DNA of 64,000 nucleotides from Hondaea fermentalgiana (Eukaryota > Sar > Bigyra > Thraustochytrida > Thraustochytriidae): positions 12,281-76,280 of the forward strand of contig NPFB01000053.1 in NCBI GenBank assembly GCA_014084085.1, written 5' to 3'. Below are positions 40,736 through 50,301 of this stretch, in pieces (the first letter of the stretch is position 1; each line of letters starts with the position of its first letter). The notes under the pieces are model-generated. The model was not told the origin of the DNA. It did no database searches and saw nothing but the letters and a program-made list of their open reading frames with translations. The position numbers were made by a program, and so were the translations under genes.

Positions 40736-42763
40736 ATGGTGGCTGCCGGCAGCAGCGCAGAAAATGGCTTGAGCGCCTTCAACGCAGAGGCCGACGCTCT
40801 CGTGCACGTCGGCGCCGACAACCGCATCGCCCTCTGGGATGTGGCCTCGGGCGCACTCAAGCACGCCCACCACGAAAAGGACCATCTCACCCAGCAGTAC
40901 ACGTGCGTGGCCTTTCAGTGCGCTGGCGACAAGCGACTCGTTGCGACGGGCAATGCAAAGGGCCAAATTAACGTGTGGGACATGAACACTGGCACGCGGA
41001 TCATGTCCAATGTTCAGGTCCCGGACGCCTCCGCCGCCGAGGCCGTCGCAGACGTGTGCTTCTCCAAGGATGCTGAGCGCCTTTTCGCCTGTAGCTCGCA
41101 GGGCCGCTACGTGCACGAGTTCCTTCTTGAGGATGATGAGCACTCGGTAGCGCGTAAATTCAAGGTGGGCAAACAGGGATGCGTGAAAATCTGCATCAGC
41201 GACGACGACTCGCATATGCTCACAGCTTCGACTTCGATCAAGCTCTGGGACCTTGCCTCGGGCGCGCGCGTCCAGCGCTTCGCGGGTCATCCGACGCCTG
41301 TCCGCGCATTGGCCTTTGCCCCGGATTCATCGTGCTTTGTCTCGTGCTGCGAGGACCGTGTCGTAAGTCTCTGGCCCATCGATGCGCCCAAGAAGACCAG
41401 GGGCAAAACCCCGAAGAAGTCCAAAAAGCGGGCCTCTCTTGGCGCCGATGAAACCGAGGACGAGTCGGGCACTGCTCCCATGGTCCGGGAGCCCGCGAGC
41501 ACGTTTGCGCTCGCGAGTCCCCCGATCCAGCTTGCCCTTGCTGGTAAGAAGAAGAATGTGCTTCTTGCCGCTTGCAGCGAGGACGGCCGGGTTTCGCTCT
41601 GCCGTGCAAGCATTTCGTCCGGCAGCGAGGCGCAGGCACATGCGACCCCAGACAACGAGATCCTCGTGCCCGCGGGCGCTACGGGCCGGACGGTCCAGCT
41701 CGGTCTCCTAGCTGCTGCCGGGGACCTCGTCTTGGCGCGTGAGACATCGCTGCGCCCGGTCTTTGAGCGGCTCAAGATCGACGAGCTCCCCGCAAAGAAG
41801 ACGCTGGGCGACGCTTCGTCCAACGCCCGGCTCTTGCAAACTGGCGGGGCTCTCATTAGCAGCAGCGATGATGAGGACGACGATGTGGACATGGCAGATG
41901 CTGCGAATGGTGCCGCCAAGGAGAAATCTGCGGCCAAGGAGAAGCTGCATGTGGTGAAGGACAGTAAGACTGGACTCGCTAAACCTCAAGCGATGCAGAC
42001 CGAGGATGACAACGAAGGCAACGACGAGGACGGCGGCGACGAGGACGATGCAGGTTCCACAGATGACGAACGCACGCTTGGTGAGCGCGTGCGCGAGTTG
42101 ACTGCCGCGCTTCAGAAACGCGTCCAGCAGCCGGACGCCAAGGCCGAAGGCCGTGCGGCGGCCGCGGCAGACGACGACGGCGATGAAGAGGCCGACACGG
42201 ACAATGAGGGTGACAGCAGCAAGCGAAGGAAGCGCCCACGTGCGCAGCCAGGTACTGCTGGTTCTTTGAGCACTGTCCTAGAGCAGGCGCTGCAGAGTAA
42301 CGACAATCAGCTGCTGGAGGTTTGCCTGCGCAACCAGGACAAAAAGGTCATTGGCGCAACGGTGCAGCGTCTCTCGCCGCGTCGCGCCGTGCAGCTTTTG
42401 GGTGTTGTTGTCTCAAAGCTCGAGGCGCGTCCTGCGCGTGGCCAAGCCCTTTTGCTGTGGATCCATGCCGTGCTGGAGCAGCATGCCACGCATATGGTCA
42501 AAATTCAGGATCTTCCCGAGGTTCTTGGCAGTCTTTACCAAGTCATCGAGACGCGTCTCGCGGTCTTTGATAAGTTTCTCAAGCTCTCTGGCCGTCTCGA
42601 CTTTGTGCTCTCCCAGGTTGCTCTGCGAACTGCGCAAGAGGCAGACGATGAAGATGCTGCCGCCGACCGCGCAGCGCCTTCAATAGTTTACGACGAGGAG
42701 GCCCCGGAGGAGCCGTCTGAACCTGCCAAGAAGAAGAAGAAGAAGAAGCGCACCGCCGCCTAA
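40736..42763 (+). CDS. WDR43: WDR43/Utp5-like SSU processome WD40 protein
   Basis: This 675-aa protein has an N-terminal WD40 propeller (about residues 1-350, with GADNRIALWDVASGALKHAH, GNAKGQINVWDMNTGT and TASTSIKLWDLASG). A long acidic linker (about 380-505) with Glu/Asp-rich and basic patches follows. A Utp12 domain spans about 510-630 (LSTVLEQALQSNDNQLLEVC, IGATVQRLSPRRAVQLL, ALLLWIHAVLEQHATHM, LYQVIETRLAVFDKFLKLSG). The tail is poly-Lys (KKKKKKKRTAA). This is the layout of WDR43/UTP5, a t-UTP component of the nucleolar small-subunit processome. The ATG at 40736 is preferred over an upstream ATG at 40700 because it directly precedes the propeller. Single exon. Confidence 0.9.
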   Translation: MVAAGSSAENGLSAFNAEADALVHVGADNRIALWDVASGALKHAHHEKDHLTQQYTCVAFQCAGDKRLVATGNAKGQINVWDMNTGTRIMSNVQVPDASAAEAVADVCFSKDAERLFACSSQGRYVHEFLLEDDEHSVARKFKVGKQGCVKICISDDDSHMLTASTSIKLWDLASGARVQRFAGHPTPVRALAFAPDSSCFVSCCEDRVVSLWPIDAPKKTRGKTPKKSKKRASLGADETEDESGTAPMVREPASTFALASPPIQLALAGKKKNVLLAACSEDGRVSLCRASISSGSEAQAHATPDNEILVPAGATGRTVQLGLLAAAGDLVLARETSLRPVFERLKIDELPAKKTLGDASSNARLLQTGGALISSSDDEDDDVDMADAANGAAKEKSAAKEKLHVVKDSKTGLAKPQAMQTEDDNEGNDEDGGDEDDAGSTDDERTLGERVRELTAALQKRVQQPDAKAEGRAAAAADDDGDEEADTDNEGDSSKRRKRPRAQPGTAGSLSTVLEQALQSNDNQLLEVCLRNQDKKVIGATVQRLSPRRAVQLLGVVVSKLEARPARGQALLLWIHAVLEQHATHMVKIQDLPEVLGSLYQVIETRLAVFDKFLKLSGRLDFVLSQVALRTAQEADDEDAAADRAAPSIVYDEEAPEEPSEPAKKKKKKKRTAA

Positions 42764-43499
42764 AGATGTATGTGCTTTCTTTTTCGCTGCTAGCGTTGTT
42801 GAGGTTTTCTCTTCTTCATTGTCGCTCGCACCCTCGAGTATTGGCGCGGTCAAGCGACTACACTTTGCGCCGCCTCTTTGCGTGTGTATCCTCATATAAC
42901 ATGTAGCACCAAGGGCCTTTGTCTGGCCTATTTCTCGAAACACCTTTTGATTCACGTGCGAAAGAAAATTTAGCAAGGCGAGGATTCATAATAGTATCAA
43001 GTCAGCTTTTTGGAAAGATGAAATAATCCATCAAAGTACGTTTGCGATCTTGTCATGTCAAGGCGGTGGAGAGCCGCCAGAGCCCAGAGCGTCTTGGGAT
43101 GGGAACTTTTTTGGTCCTTTTGGGGTTCCGCTTTGGAGCAGCCCGGAGATCTGTCCGAAAATCTTCATTGTAGGTGTGGAAAGAGCGAGCGAGCGAGCGA
43201 GCAAGCATGAGCGCGAGAATGGTATATCTCACGCCAAAGGTGGATTGTAATAGGCCAGGACTTTTGGCAGCCAAGCTGTCGTTTCCATGCTTTGGCTCAT
43301 TTCCTTGCCATCGAGAAAAGCTGCATTTTTCCTCGAGAGCATTGGCGCCTTACTATTTCACAACATAAAATACGGCATCTTTTTATCTTGACGTAAAACT
43401 ACTACCTTTTCTTCTCTTTTCTTTTTCAAGATGGACGAGGGCCTTTTCTCTACATGAGGGCGAAGTGTGTCAGCAATGAGCGCGACGATTTCGGGGTGA
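42764..43499. other. Convergent spacer
   Basis: A 736-bp tail-to-tail spacer between WDR43 and the carrier gene. It has a GAGC run at about 43184-43203. No gene was recognised. Confidence 0.6.
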
Positions 43500-45057
43500 T
43501 TAGAGCGTGGCCAAAAAGCCACTCGTGAGCTCGTAAAAGTAAAAGATGAGTGCATGCGAAGGCGCGGCACGAATACAGGTGATGGGAAGACCGTTGTAAA
43601 GTCCAGCAAGACCTTGCGTGCGCAAGATAGTGCTACCTGCCTGGAAAAAGTTCATTCCGGAAAACTTGGGGTTGGTCTGGATGACACTTTTGCTGCGCAG
43701 AGCAAAGTATAAAACAAAAGGTAGTTGTCATGTATGATGGCGCAAAGAGTTAGATTGTGTCAGCTGTCTCTGTCACGTGAGACCTAAATGCAGAAGCGTG
43801 CATGCGCGCGAGCATGCCATGCCTGCCATGAGAATTGCAAACATTGATTGCTTCGCGCCTTTCCCGTCTTTCATAGTTGAAGGAAAACTTACATGGTGTC
43901 GGCAGGGTACGGGACAGCCCAGTACGCCACGCCGGCGCAAGCACCAGAGAAAGCGATCCAGTACAGAGGAACATCTTGCTGACGCTCATACTATATGCGT
44001 GTCAACGTCGTAGCGTCGATCTTTGTCAGTCGTCTTGACACCAAAGAAAGAAGAGAATGAAGGCAAGCGGCGTGAACTTACATTGAAAACGCGCTGGATC
44101 TGGTTGCGCACAATCTCGTAGACGCCGAACCAGGCAATGTTGCCCGGCACTTCGCGAGCAAGACAGCTAAGGTTGCCCTTCCAGAGACCGCGGACGCCCT
44201 CCTTTTGCACGGTTTTGCGCACCACGTCGATGGGACCACTGTACGTCTTTGTGGTAGCTGACTGCTGGATCTGCAAACGGCACTTGACAAGCTCAACTGG
44301 GGTGAGCACGAATGCGGAAAACACACCACTGCCGCCACCCGCAACGAGATACTTCCACACGGGGACGGGGTTGGACAGCGTCGGAGACGGGTCGACCTGG
44401 AGTGCGTTTTTCATGGCACCATAGGCAACGAAGAGGGTCGCGTTTTCTGTGCAAGACGTTTACGATGCACAAGCGAGGCCCGGAAATGACCGGCCATTGA
44501 GTTGGCAAAGAGAGAAGAGTCATGGTGAGTCAACTGTCCTTTTTTGGGCGTTGAATGCGCGAATGTGGACATGTGTATGTATGTGTGCATGCCCAAAGAA
44601 GACGGGGTGGTGACAAGGGCGAATGCATCGACGTACCTGCCATGGCACCCAGCAGAGGGCTGGTGAGGCCTTGATACAGAGCGCGGACGCCACCGCGCTG
44701 GTAGGTTTTGAAAAAGGCATCTGCTGATCCATTGAACTCGGACTTGCCGCCAGTTTGCTGGAGTACCTTGATGGTGTCAAACGGGTACTCGAAGGTCTTG
44801 CAAAAGAATCTGCATATTCGTTGGAGAACGGTGCAGCGGCAGAGATGCAACGTGAGTGAGTCCATTATCATCCATCTCTTGCTGCTCGCTCGTCAAGGAG
44901 TCCGCTCTGCTCGAGCGTCGTGCGCACGAGGTTCCACCACGTACCCTGAGATCATGCCCGAGAGCAGGTCGCGCGCTGAGTCTTTGCCGGGCGACCCTGC
45001 GAACCAGCGTTTGTCCTGCTCAATAGCCTCTACGATGGCCGACTCTCCGCCCGACAT
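43500..45057 (-). CDS. Mitochondrial carrier, ornithine transporter (ORT1/ARG11) type, five exons
   Basis: Exons on the minus strand are 45057-44945, 44809-44637, 44446-44082, 43990-43893 and 43692-43500. They join in frame to 313 aa. Introns are 135, 190, 91 and 200 bp with donors GTACGT, GTACGT, GTAAGT and GTAAGT and AG acceptors. The three signature motifs are evenly spaced: PFDTIK (47-52), PVELVK (145-150) and PADTIK (246-251), the normal tripartite SLC25 layout. LAREVPGNIAWFGVYE and YPADTIKSVIQT resemble the fungal mitochondrial ornithine carriers (ORT1/ARG11/ARG13), which exchange ornithine across the inner membrane. Basic amino acid or carnitine-type specificity is possible. The start ATG is at 45055-45057. 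This is the most intron-rich gene in the window. The arginase at 5431 would supply its substrate. Confidence 0.88.
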
Positions 45058-45302
45058 GGTGCTTCGCGCTCTCTCGTGGCAGTCGTCTCTCGCGTCGCTG
45101 CCCCGGCGCCGCCTCGCTTGCGAACGCGCGTGCCCAGACCTCGAAAACCAGGACTGGCACCCCGCCAGCCATTGAGGCAAATGTCCGCTTGTGCAACCAA
45201 ATGGCAGGCCGCAAAGTACACAATCCAGAGTGGCGTGTATTGCGTATAAACAAGCGCAGAGCAGTGCAATGTGTGCAGCATAATGTAATGCAATGCGCCA
45301 AG

Positions 45303-45352
45303 GCAATGCAATGCAATACAATGCAATGCAATGCAATGCAATGCATGCAATG
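45303..45352. repeat. (CAATG)n pentanucleotide array
   Basis: Nine or so CAATG units with one substitution. The motif recurs as ATTGC at 49721-49744 and as CAATG at 50181-50212. Confidence 0.9.
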
Positions 45353-45783
45353 CCTAGCCCGGGGAGGCTCTGGCTGGGCTTCGAAGGTGCCGCCGCCGGG
45401 TGAGGGCATGGGGCGCCATCGCACCCGTTGTTTGTCGCTCACCACCGGTGGGCCTCGCCGCAAGGTCTCGCGCCGGGCGCGGTGGCGGCGAAGGCGGTTT
45501 GCCAATGCTGTGACAGTGACTGTGCGCGCCGTCGACAGCTAGCCAGCTAATGAGCTAGCTGCCAGGACCGCGATGAGTGGGCAAAAGAAGCGAAGCGATG
45601 ATGTGCAGGCTTAATTTAACGCGCGCAGCGGCGGCAGAGTCCCTCTTCGTTCCATAAGAAGCATTTCCATGGCCTCCGAACGGAAGAAAGCTGCCTGCTC
45701 AACTTCAACTTGCGGTTGGTTGTTGTTTGCGTGGTGAAAAAGAGCGACGCAGACGCTCCCAGCCACCACTGCGTGCGTGGCCA

Positions 45784-45818
<35 letters not shown>

Positions 45819-46004
45819 CAGAGGGAGGCTTGCTGCAGATGGACGCTTGCTAGCTCTAGCTCGCATGCTTGCTTGCTTGGCTTTCGACGGACGTGGATTC
45901 CTTGACTGCGAGTGATTCACATCATTTGAAATCGATGACGGCGTGCCGACCCTGGGAACGGAAGTGAGCCTCGAGGCCCTCACCTAAAAAAAGTTCGTTG
46001 GTCG

Positions 46005-46040
46005 AACGAAGTGAGGCTTCGCTCGGGCTCTCACTTCGTT
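46005..46040. repeat. 11-bp perfect inverted repeat (hairpin)
   Basis: AACGAAGTGAG at 46005-46015 pairs with CTCACTTCGTT at 46030-46040 across a 14-nt loop. It lies in spacer DNA and has no T-run, so a bacterial-type terminator reading does not apply. Confidence 0.7.
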
Positions 46041-47304
46041 GTTACAGTTAGTATACTACTAGCCCACTCGCTCGCTCTGCGACAGGGGCCGGCCGAGTCG
46101 ACTCGATGCCGCACGGCGCGACCTCGCTGCGCTCAACGTCAACGAGTTGCGCGCAGCTGCAGCTCAGAGCCCGACTCGGACTCGGACTTGGAGAGGAGGA
46201 TTTCAGGATTCCAGGATTTCATAGTATTGGCCGCCGGGCCTTCCCGGGAGCGCGCCTCGCAGGCACGAACGTCATGTAGTCCCTGCAGACAGACGGACGT
46301 CGGCAGCCGCCGCGCCTGGCTGCTGCCCGTTCTCGCGTTCTCGCGTGCTCGCAGCTTCGCGCCGCGAGGAAGCGCCGCGAGGAAGGATGGGCTGGTGTCC
46401 TCTCCTCCCTCCTCGCTCGGGGCCAGGGCCGAGGAGACAGCCAGCCCGGCCTGGCGTGGCGGAGCTCAAGGTGGCGACGCCTCGTCGTCCTCGCGCAGAC
46501 CGGCCGGTGATGGATCGAGGTGACGTTATCATATCCGCGGCGTCGATGTGACGCGCGCCCTGGGCACAACGGGCACAGGCAGCGAAACAAAAGCGACGGC
46601 GAGGGAGGCCCAAAGACAAAGACAAGAGGAACCAAGGAATGATCGAGAGCGAGACCGACCTCGCTCGAACAGCCAGGCGCGGCGGCTCTGCGCTGGCTGC
46701 AGTGCGGGCGACGAGGATGGGGCACTCCAAGTCCGAGTCGAGGAAAACCGTCCCCTCTCGCAAGCGGTGCGGCAGGCAGGCAGGCAGGTCCGGCGAAGGA
46801 AGGCTCGTCGCCCGCGCCACGCGCGCTGGCCTGCCGCGATCTGTGGTGCGTCAAAGAAAAAGATAAGCCCTCGCCTCGCAGTCGCGGGCTGGATGGAAAA
46901 GATGATGCAAGCAGCACTGCAGCAGAAGGAGCTGCTGCTGCTGCTGCTGCGTGGGCTCAACCAGGCAAAAGATCCATGGGTCCATGCGTGTAGTACTCGA
47001 CCAGATCGCACGAGCAATGCTCTCTCTGCCGGCCAGCGCGAATACGTGCGTGACCCTGTGCAGACAGCAGACAGACAGACAGACAGACAGGCAGGCAGGC
47101 AGCCATGGCAGACCATGCAGTGCTGCTGCCCGAGAGGCCCCGCCGCCGAGGCTCTGATGGCTTGCTTCTTCGCGGCTCCCGTTTTTCCTCGGTCTGTCAC
47201 GCGCGGCCTCGGTCTCGCCTCGGTTCGAACCGACACTGACCGTGAGCGTGTCTCGCCGCGTCCCTCCCTCCTCCTGCTCCTCCTCCTCCTGCTCCTCGCC
47301 GCCC

Positions 47305-47305
<1 letters not shown>

Positions 47306-47343
<38 letters not shown>
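47306..47343. repeat. (CACG)n array
   Basis: About nine CACG units. Alternating purine-pyrimidine sequence of this kind is prone to Z-DNA formation. Confidence 0.9.
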
Positions 47344-47344
<1 letters not shown>

Positions 47345-47904
47345 CACACGCGCATGCTGCTGCTGCGTTCATCTCGCGCGGCGATCTCCCCTCTCTCGTG
47401 CGTCATGTCTGTCCGCGTCTGTCAGTCAGTCAGTCAGTCTGTCGGTCTGTCGAGTTCCGCCTCTTTTTGTATGTAGTTCGCGGCGGTGACGCCGGTGACG
47501 CCGGCGGTGACGCTGCCTGCCGGCTGCGGCTTGCTGCCTCTCCGCCTGGCCGCTTCTCCCGGCCGCCTTCGACGTCAGCTGGCCGGCGGCTGCAGGCCGC
47601 TCGCGCCCGCCCCGCGCCGCCCGCGCGCTACTACGTCATCCGCTTCGCGGCGGGAGGGAGGAGAAGGGCGCGGCGTGTAATCGCAGGCGGCGCGCGGCGG
47701 GCGCTGTGGCGGCGGGGGTAATGACAAGGCGGCCGGGACCGGCGCCGCGGGTCCCTCTGCCACGGAGGAAGCGAGGCGCCGGGAGCGGGTTGCTGTTGCA
47801 AGCAAGCATCCTTGCGTGCATGCATTCGTCCCTTCGTTCCTTCTTTCGTTCCTGCCTTCGTGCCCCGGCGAGCGAGCGAGCGACAGCGAGCGAGCGAGGT
47901 GAGG

Positions 47905-47944
47905 CTGGCATGGCATGGCATGGCATGGCATGGCATGGCATGGC
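47905..47944. repeat. (TGGCA)n array
   Basis: About seven to eight TGGCA units in tandem in the spacer upstream of the divergent carrier gene. Confidence 0.92.
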
Positions 47945-48512
47945 GAGTGCCGTGACGCCAGCCGCGGCCGCCACAGCTCTTTCTTGCCTTGCCAAGCCGT
48001 CAATCAAGAAAAAAAGAAAAAAGCAGGGAAAGAAGAAAGAAAGAAAAGATACATACGACATCCCCCACACATCCATTACCTTTGCTTTCCTTTCCTTTTC
48101 TTTCTTTCTATCTTTCTTTCTTCTTTCTTTTTTTCTTTTTTCCTTCCTTCCTTCCTTTCTTCCTTTCTTCCTTCCTTCCTTCCTTCTTTGCGTGCTTGCC
48201 GTGCCGCACTGCTAAGGCTAGTAGTAAAAGGTAACCACCTCATCTTCAGACGGGTGAGTTTTATGTTAGAATACTAGCATAGTCCTACTGCGGCTACTTC
48301 TTCTACAGTGCCGGGCCCGGGGCAGTAGATAGATAGAGAGAGAAAAGCGGGACAGGGCGGCGGCGTCGTCGGCGGCATCGTCGTCGTCGCAAGGCGCTGC
48401 AGCAGGGCGACGGAGCAGGCAGGCAGCGCTCGGCACGAGGCTCGACTCGGCACGAGACGAGACGAGGCAATCCGGCAATAGCAGCAGTTGCAGCCGAGCA
48501 GAGCAGAGACGC

Positions 48513-48546
48513 GGAGCAGAGCAGAGCAGAGCAGAGCAGAGCAGAG
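48513..48546. repeat. (AGAGC)n array upstream of a carrier gene
   Basis: About six AGAGC units lie 85-115 bp before the start codon of the carrier at 48630, so within its 5' UTR or core promoter. Confidence 0.88.
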
Positions 48547-48629
48547 TGCGGCGCAGCGCGACGCTCGAGCCGGGCACGCAGAAGAGAACAGACAGCGGCA
48601 GCAGCAGCGAGCAAAAGCAACAAAGCAAG

Positions 48630-49857
48630 ATGGGCAAGGAGGACGACACGAACGAGCTCAGGGCCGTCCTGCAGCGCCAGGTGTCCGGACGCGACGATGA
48701 AACCACCTTTGAAATGGAGGGCACCGACACGGACATGGACAAGAAGACGCCCGTCCAGGGCGGTGTCGCCGCAGCCGCCAAGGCAGCCCCCGTGACCCCG
48801 GTCCAGAAGGAATCCCTCGGCGAAATCCTCGAGCGCGCCGGAAAGCGCGCAATCGGCGGCGGTCTCCCCGGCGCCATGGCCATGGGCGTCCAGGTGCTCA
48901 GTCTCATGTGGCTGCGCACGACCGTAAACTACCAGTACCGCAACGGTGGCACCATGCGCGAGGCATTCTCCACCCTCTACAAGGAGGGCGGTATTCGCCG
49001 CTTCTACCGCGGTGTCGGTCCCGGTCTCTTCCAGGGCCCGCTCTCCCGCTTTGGTGACACCGCATCCAACGCCGGTATGCTGGCGCTCCTCGACTCCTCG
49101 GAGACCACCGCGACGCTCCCCGTCGCCGTCAAGACCGCCGCCGCCTCCTTCTCGGCCGCGACCTTCCGCATCTTCCTCATGCCCATCGACGCCGCCAAGA
49201 CCTCGCTCCAGGTCAACGGCAAGGACGGTCTTCGCATTCTCTCCTCCAAGATGAAGGTCGGTGGCCCCCAGGTCCTCTGGGCCGGTGCTCTCGGTTCTGC
49301 CTCCGCCACCTTTGTCGGCCATTACCCGTGGTTCTTCACCTACAACACCCTCAACGAGATGATTCCCATGCCGGCCGAGGACGACCCCAACCACACCCTC
49401 AAGAAGCTCAGCCGCAACGCCGTCATTGGCTTCTCCGCATCCGCCGTCTCTGATACCGTCTCCAACTCCATCCGCGTGCTCAAGGTCACCAAGCAGACCA
49501 GTGCCGAGCCAATCACCTACCCGGAGGCATTCCGCCAGGTCGTCGCCAAGGACGGTCTCAGCGGTGTCTTCTTCCGTGGTCTCCAGACCAAGATTCTTGC
49601 AAACGGTCTCCAGGTAAGTCAACATTCTCTTGCGCCGCTCTTCCAATCGGCTTTTCCTTTGATGTTATTTCGCACAAACGACCTCGACGCGATCCTGACT
49701 GACCTCTTTGCTCTTCGTTACATTGCACTGCATTGCATTGCATTTGGTTGCTTTGCCTTCATCTTGACGTTGTTCTCTCTTTCGCGAAACACAGGGTATG
49801 CTCTTTACCGTGCTCTGGAAGCAGTTCGAGCAGACTCTCTTCAAGCAGCGCTCGTAA
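48630..49857 (+). CDS. Divergent mitochondrial carrier family protein, two exons
   Basis: Exons 48630-49613 and 49795-49857 join in frame (phase 0) to 348 aa. The 181-bp intron has donor GTAAGT and acceptor ACACAG. The last exon adds GMLFTVLWKQFEQTLFKQRS. The protein has three carrier-like repeats after an 85-residue hydrophilic N-terminus. Only the second has the canonical signature (PIDAAK, 185-190). The first has SLMWLR (91-96) and the third VSNSIR (277-282), so the Pro and acidic residues that form the matrix salt-bridge network are missing in two repeats. The motif MWLRTTVNYQYRNGG is prominent. Substrate is unknown; organelle (mitochondrion or other) is inferred from the family. A single-exon reading through the intron would add a Thr-rich, low-complexity tail and is rejected. 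Confidence 0.85.
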
Positions 49858-50301
49858 GCTTGCGCCCCTCTTTGTACGCCACCGCGCCTCGCGGGCCTGC
49901 TTCAGCGCACGCCGATGCGCGCGCGCTCCTCCACGCCTGGCCCTCTGTGTCTCGGGAAGCGATGGACTGCTTACCCCTGCCCCTGGAAATACAATCAACA
50001 CCAGCAACAACGAATGCGACAACCACAACGACAACCACAACTACATCAAGAAGGATAATGACGACAACGGGAACAACGACTTTGAAACCCATCACTCTCG
50101 TCAAGCCCTTCACCAGAACCTCAACAACGACAGTAATAAAACACAAATACTTACTCCTAACCCATGTCGCATCATGATCTTGCAATGCAATGCAGTGCAA
50201 TGCAATGCAATTCCCGTACTGCAATTCTCCCATTGCAACATCGTCGCACCCGCTATCAACAGTTGTGCCTGGCTGACTAGGGTGGCTGCAAGCAGACTAT
50301 G
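49858..50301. other. Convergent spacer with CAATG repeats
   Basis: A 444-bp tail-to-tail spacer. It contains ACAAC-rich sequence (about 50000-50050) and a CAATG array at 50181-50212. Confidence 0.6.
50181..50212. repeat. CAATG pentanucleotide array
   Basis: Six CAATG-like units, one with a substitution. It is in inverted orientation to the ATTGC array inside the carrier intron (49721-49744). Confidence 0.85.

Larger units (their letters stand above)
45058..48629. other. Long repeat-rich divergent spacer, no gene recognised
   Basis: This 3.6-kb stretch separates two carrier genes. It holds a CAATG array (45303-45352), a GCT run (45787-45816), an 11-bp inverted repeat (46005-46040), a CACG array (47306-47343), a TGGCA array (47905-47944), a polypyrimidine tract (about 48071-48190) and an AGAGC array (48513-48546). 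Many open frames exist on both strands, but all are low in complexity and rich in Arg, Ser, Ala or Cys. A non-coding RNA or a small spliced gene cannot be excluded. Confidence 0.55.

Noticed and set aside
47221..47241. GGTTCGAACC resembling a tRNA T-loop/B box
   Set aside because: It lacks a five-base T stem and an A box or acceptor stem upstream.
49614..50177. Read-through of the divergent carrier to 50177 without splicing
   Set aside because: It adds a Thr/Ala-rich tail, whereas splicing at GTAAGT and ACACAG yields a normal short final exon.
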